Source: Cochliopodium minus (Eukaryota > Discosea > Himatismenida > Cochliopodiidae). From it: a stretch of 64,000 nucleotides of DNA. The stretch is taken from positions 17,102-81,101 of the forward strand of contig JAMYWO010000155.1 of assembly GCA_024220525.1 (NCBI GenBank), given 5' to 3'. A program made the position numbers and the translations under genes. Below are positions 60,355 through 64,000 of this stretch, in pieces. The notes below the pieces were generated by a model. It made no database searches and was not told where the DNA came from. It saw only the letters and a list, made by a program, of their open reading frames with translations. Positions within the stretch are counted from its first letter, which is position 1. Every line of letters begins with the position of its first letter.

Positions 60355-61206
60355 ATGGATCCAAATATGAATTCTTTTGTTGAGAAAGTTAATAAATTCA
60401 CCCCAACTGTATGAATACCCTCATTATATTGTATTTTCCCCTTCTCATATTATGATTTCCAAAAATATAGGTCCCTAATGAAGCGATTGATTATTTTTTA
60501 AGAAAGAGTGGATTTAATTCAACAGATCCTCTATTGTAAATTACCTCTTTAAAATCTCTTTTTTGGTTTAATACCATATATTTTCAGAAAGAAATTGATT
60601 TCAATATCTGCACAGAGATTCATATCTATAATTGCAAAAGATTGTTTTGAAGAAAGAAAATTGAATCAAGATTCGAAAATGACAAAGAAAGTAAATACTT
60701 TTTTAATGTGGGAATTATTCTTTTTTAATCATCATAACCTCTTTTCATAGATGAAAAAATTGACATTAACCAATTCTGATTTGGCGAAAATAACAGGAGA
60801 ATATGGAATACATATTAACAAACCAACTTTTTTTTCTGATAAAATCGTCACAGGTAAAATATATACAAATATATTAATCTTTCATGGTTCTTATAAAAAT
60901 TCAAATGTTATGAACAAATTATAATGAATTTATCTATCTATGATAATCGAATGAATAAAGCAATATCAACATATATTATCTAAATATTGTTGTAATACTC
61001 TTTTAAAAATGATTGATTTCTTTGAAATATTCCATTATTCAATCCTTTTCGTTTCCACTGATCACTACAATTTTTTTTATTATTTTTTGATAGGAACACA
61101 AGAACAACCAAAACAACCCAAGAGAAAAAAATCATCACAAAATGTGGTCAAAAATGTACCCACCAAACAAACAACAACAAAGAAGAGAAGATTATCAAAA
61201 AATTAA
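60355..61206 (+). CDS. TAF10: TFIID subunit TAF10
   Basis: Five short exons join in phase: MDPNMNSFVEKV; VPNEAIDYFLRKSGFNSTDP; KLISISAQRFISIIAKDCFEE; LTLTNSDLAKITGEYGIHIN with KPTFFSD; and a Lys-rich tail TQEQPKQPKRKKSSQ. The order and spacing match the histone-fold region of TAF10 (PDEVIEYYLK, RLISLAAQKFI, LTLEDLA, YGI.IKKP). TAF10 is shared by TFIID and SAGA and heterodimerises with TAF3, TAF8 or SUPT7L. The basic tail may be a nuclear signal. Length of about 150 residues is short but complete for the fold. Confidence 0.93.
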
Positions 61207-61340
61207 AACGGATTTATCAAAAATTTTCTTTCACTTTTTTTTTGGCGCCATAAATTATAAAATCTATAAAATAAAAATCGTTATTACTTTTATAAAAAAA
61301 AAAAAAAAGCCCATTACTGTTTATAAATCATTTGAATTTA

Positions 61341-64000
61341 ATGATACATTCAGCAAAGATCAGTGTTTCAATTAGAGCAAGAGCTCTTAATAATCGTGAA
61401 CGTGAATTAAAACATGATAATAGTTGGGAAATACAAGAAAATAACATCTTTCAGAAAAATCCAATCACACAAAAAATCCTCCCTAATGTATCTTATTGTT
61501 TTGATAATATCTTTGGAGAAGAAGTCACCTCCACCTCAATTTTGTTTGAAAAAGTTGCCAAAAATATCATTGATCAAGCATTAAATGGAAAGAATGGAAC
61601 CATATTTGGTAAAAAGAGAAATCATAAACTTTACCAAATTAAATTTTTATATTCAAACTTTTCTTTTTTTTAAAAAAAATTGTTTTCATTTTTCTGAAAA
61701 TCAATAGCATATGGTCAAACATCTTCAGGTAAAACATTCACCATGCAAGGTATCCCTGAAAATCTCGGGATAATTCCAATGGCTATTGATTATATCTTTG
61801 ATCATATCAAACAATCTGACAAGGAATTCTTATTGAGAGTATCCTATATGGAGATATATAATGAGAAAATTGGAGATTTGCTTTCAAATAAACAGAATTT
61901 GAAAATACACGAGAATTCAAAGAGGGAAATATATGTGGGAAATCTGAAAGAGGAGATTATTGTAAATAAAGAACAATTATTTGAATTGATGGAATTGGGG
62001 CAGAACAATAGAAGAATCGGAGAAACAAAAATGAATAAAGAAAGTAGCAGATCACACAGCATCTTCAGATTGATCATCGAAAGCAGAGAAAAAGCTCAAG
62101 AAAGAAAATCTACAGGAGCAGTCAGAGTATCTCACCTCAATCTCGTGGATCTTGCAGGAAGTGAAAGAATATCATATACGCAAGCAGTAGGAGAAAGACA
62201 AAAAGAAGGATCTCACATCAATTTGTCTCTTTTGAGTAAGAAAAAAAAATAATTCTTCTTTCTTTATTTTTTTATTTCAAAAAAATCAGCTTTGGGAACT
62301 GTAATTAGCAAACTTTCTGAGGGAGCAACTCATATTCCTTACAGAGACAGTATTCTTACCAGAATTCTTCAATCTGCTTTGGGAGGAAACACAAACACTG
62401 CCATCATTTGTACCATCACACAATCCTCTGCTTTTGCTGAAGAAACTCTCAGTACACTCAAATTTGCAAGCAGAGCAATTAAAATTACCAACAGTGTCAC
62501 TGTTAATGAAGTTGTTGATAAAGAATCCTTGTTCAAAAGATTACAACTTAAAGGTAAAGCATATTTTCTTTCTTTTTAAAATAAAAAACCTTATCTTCTT
62601 TCTTTAAATTCTTTTTTAAAGTTAAAGAACTTGAGGAGCAACTACAAAACGTTAATTCATCTGAGAGTAGTGTCAAAACGATGGAAAACATGGAAAACAT
62701 GGAGAAGCTCGAGAGGAAGCTCCAAGAACAACAACTCTTGCTTGAGAACTACCAAAAGCTTATCGTCACTTCTAATTCTCTTGAGAAAGAAAGAGAGAAC
62801 ACCATCTCAAACTCTATAAAGAATTCAAGAAGAGGAACTTGGTGTCCTACTGGGAAAAACCAATTTTTTTCAAGAATGTCTTTCTCTCCAAAGGAACTAC
62901 TCTTGGACAACGAATTAAAGAACAAAACCAAAAAGTCCAAAGATAATCTCTTAATTTCCAACAATGAAGAAGAAGAAGAGGAAAATAATGAAGAAAATGA
63001 TAATGAAACGGAGACTGGGGATGAAGAAAATGATAAAAGTTCTCTTTTACTTCAAATTCAGTCCACTAATGAGCAAATCGAGAACTTGAGGGAGTACTCT
63101 GAAATTTTGCTTCAAGAAAATGGAATTATGGAAAATAAGTTGCAGACTGTTTCTTCTCGTTGTGATGAGTTGGAGAACGAGCTCCAAGATACCAAAGAGA
63201 AACTCCTCTTATTTGCAGATAATTACGAATTATGCGAACAAAAAACAGTTGATCTTCAAAAGACTATTGAGTTGTAAATCTCCCTTTTATTTTTTTTCTT
63301 TCTTTTTATTAAATCAATCTTTAATTCCTTTTTTTTTTATCTAAAGGTATGAAACAACTTTGCAAAATAATGATAGCAAAGAAGAAAAACTTTTGGAGAA
63401 GATAAATGAACAAGAAAAAATGATTGAAGAGATGAAAAATCAAATGAAAGAATCAGAAATGAAACAAGAGGAAATGGAGGAGCTTGAAATTAAACTCCAG
63501 AAGCTAGAGTGGGATAATGAGATTAGAAGCAAGCAAACTGGCAATGAAACACAAAAGGAAATAGAAGAGTTGAACGAAATGATCCTCCAACTCACCACTT
63601 CCAACGAGAAATACTCTAAAGAACAAAAGGAAATGAGTATCAGAACTGAGGAGCTCAAGCAATCTTTCAGTGAAATCCAAATCGAATTGGACAAATCCAG
63701 AAATGTGTCCAGCAAAGATCGTCTTGACATCCTTGAGAAAGAATCTGTCATCTTGGAGTTGAACGAGAAAGTAAAGTCTCTTGAAACTCAGAATGTTGAA
63801 ATCCAAAAGATTTTGGAGCAATACAAGCAAGAAGTTAACTCTAAGAACAAGACTATCGAAGAGTTGAGAGAATCCAAATCAACCAACGAAAGTCTTTCTT
63901 TGAAGAACCAACAGTTGTTAGAAAAGCTCAACGAGTATCAACAGAACCTCTCGAATGAGATTGAAAAAAGAAAAGATCTTGTCAATGAACTCAGCAACTT
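61341..64000 (+). CDS. kinesin-7 (CENP-E-like) motor, 3' partial
   Basis: ATG 61341 opens [16 protein letters not shown]. Motor motifs follow over four exons: [13 protein letters not shown] (P-loop), [11 protein letters not shown] (switch I), [12 protein letters not shown] (switch II), [16 protein letters not shown] and [13 protein letters not shown], then a neck. The [10 protein letters not shown]...[11 protein letters not shown] signature and N-terminal motor favour kinesin-7/CENP-E. From 62620 onward the protein is a continuous coiled coil, interrupted by an acidic [11 protein letters not shown] insert, and it is still open at 64000. The motor is plus-end directed by family and such proteins act at kinetochores in mitosis; kinetochore function here is inference. 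Confidence 0.93.

Overview
The window is nuclear DNA of an AT-rich, intron-dense unicellular eukaryote. Genes are split by many short introns that are almost pure A/T, with GT..AG borders. Coding exons are clearly richer in G/C, and TAA and TGA both act as stops, so the standard code applies. The gene content (PKB/Akt-like kinase, Rac-like GTPases, RCC1 proteins, a soluble-cyclase relative, asparagine-rich kinases, F-box families) suits an amoeboid protist such as a heterolobosean or an amoebozoan. I cannot fix the lineage from sequence alone.

Layout. 1-2.2 kb: 3'-truncated membrane-anchored heme peroxidase (-), next to a TTTATTTTA satellite at the window edge. 2.6-5.9 kb: SH3 plus atypical Rho-like GTPase fusion (-). 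6.2-9.2 kb: a secreted protein (-) and an NT-C2/coiled-coil protein (+), divergent with 26 bp between start codons. 9.6-11.5 kb: decayed beta-helix lyase-like gene. 11.7 kb: tRNA-Gly(GCC). 12.4-13.7 kb: nucleoside-hydrolase-like gene. 14.3-18.1 kb: LRR/poly-Asn/TKL kinase. 18.4-21.5 kb: pseudokinase with a zinc-binding-like N-terminus and SUMO-interaction-like motifs (-). 22.0-23.0 kb: triosephosphate isomerase (-). 23.5-30.3 kb: very large RCC1/class III cyclase/AAA-NTPase protein. 30.5-37.1 kb: SCYL1-like pseudokinase. 37.3-40.7 kb: Rac-like GTPase followed by an RCC1 protein, both ending in the same CILF prenylation box. 40.7-45.6 kb: Rab GTPase, UBL-UEV protein, F-box/transmembrane protein and AlkB-like dioxygenase, all (-). 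45.7-50.9 kb: three F-box/SPRY-like paralogues (-), each carrying a lesion, with the PKB/Akt kinase (+) between copies 1 and 2. 51.3-53.0 kb: MFS transporter (-) cut off at the satellite and an N. 53.1-53.65 kb: copy of a dispersed repeat and a small doubtful gene. 53.8-64 kb: cathepsin-like protease (-), CWF19L, CCA-adding enzyme, TAF10 and a CENP-E-like kinesin that runs off the end.

Themes. Signalling dominates: two Rho-like GTPases with replacements at both hydrolysis-critical positions, two RCC1-repeat proteins, one Rab, PKB, one TKL kinase, two pseudokinases and a cyclase. Very small exons recur. A 15-nt exon carries most of the protease catalytic CGSC motif, a 15-nt exon carries most of the Walker A motif of the cyclase NTPase, and PKB appears to have its start codon split by an intron followed by a 13-nt exon. 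These would be missed by ordinary gene callers. Housekeeping genes (TPI, TAF10, CWF19L, CCA enzyme, tRNA) are interspersed with no operon-like logic.
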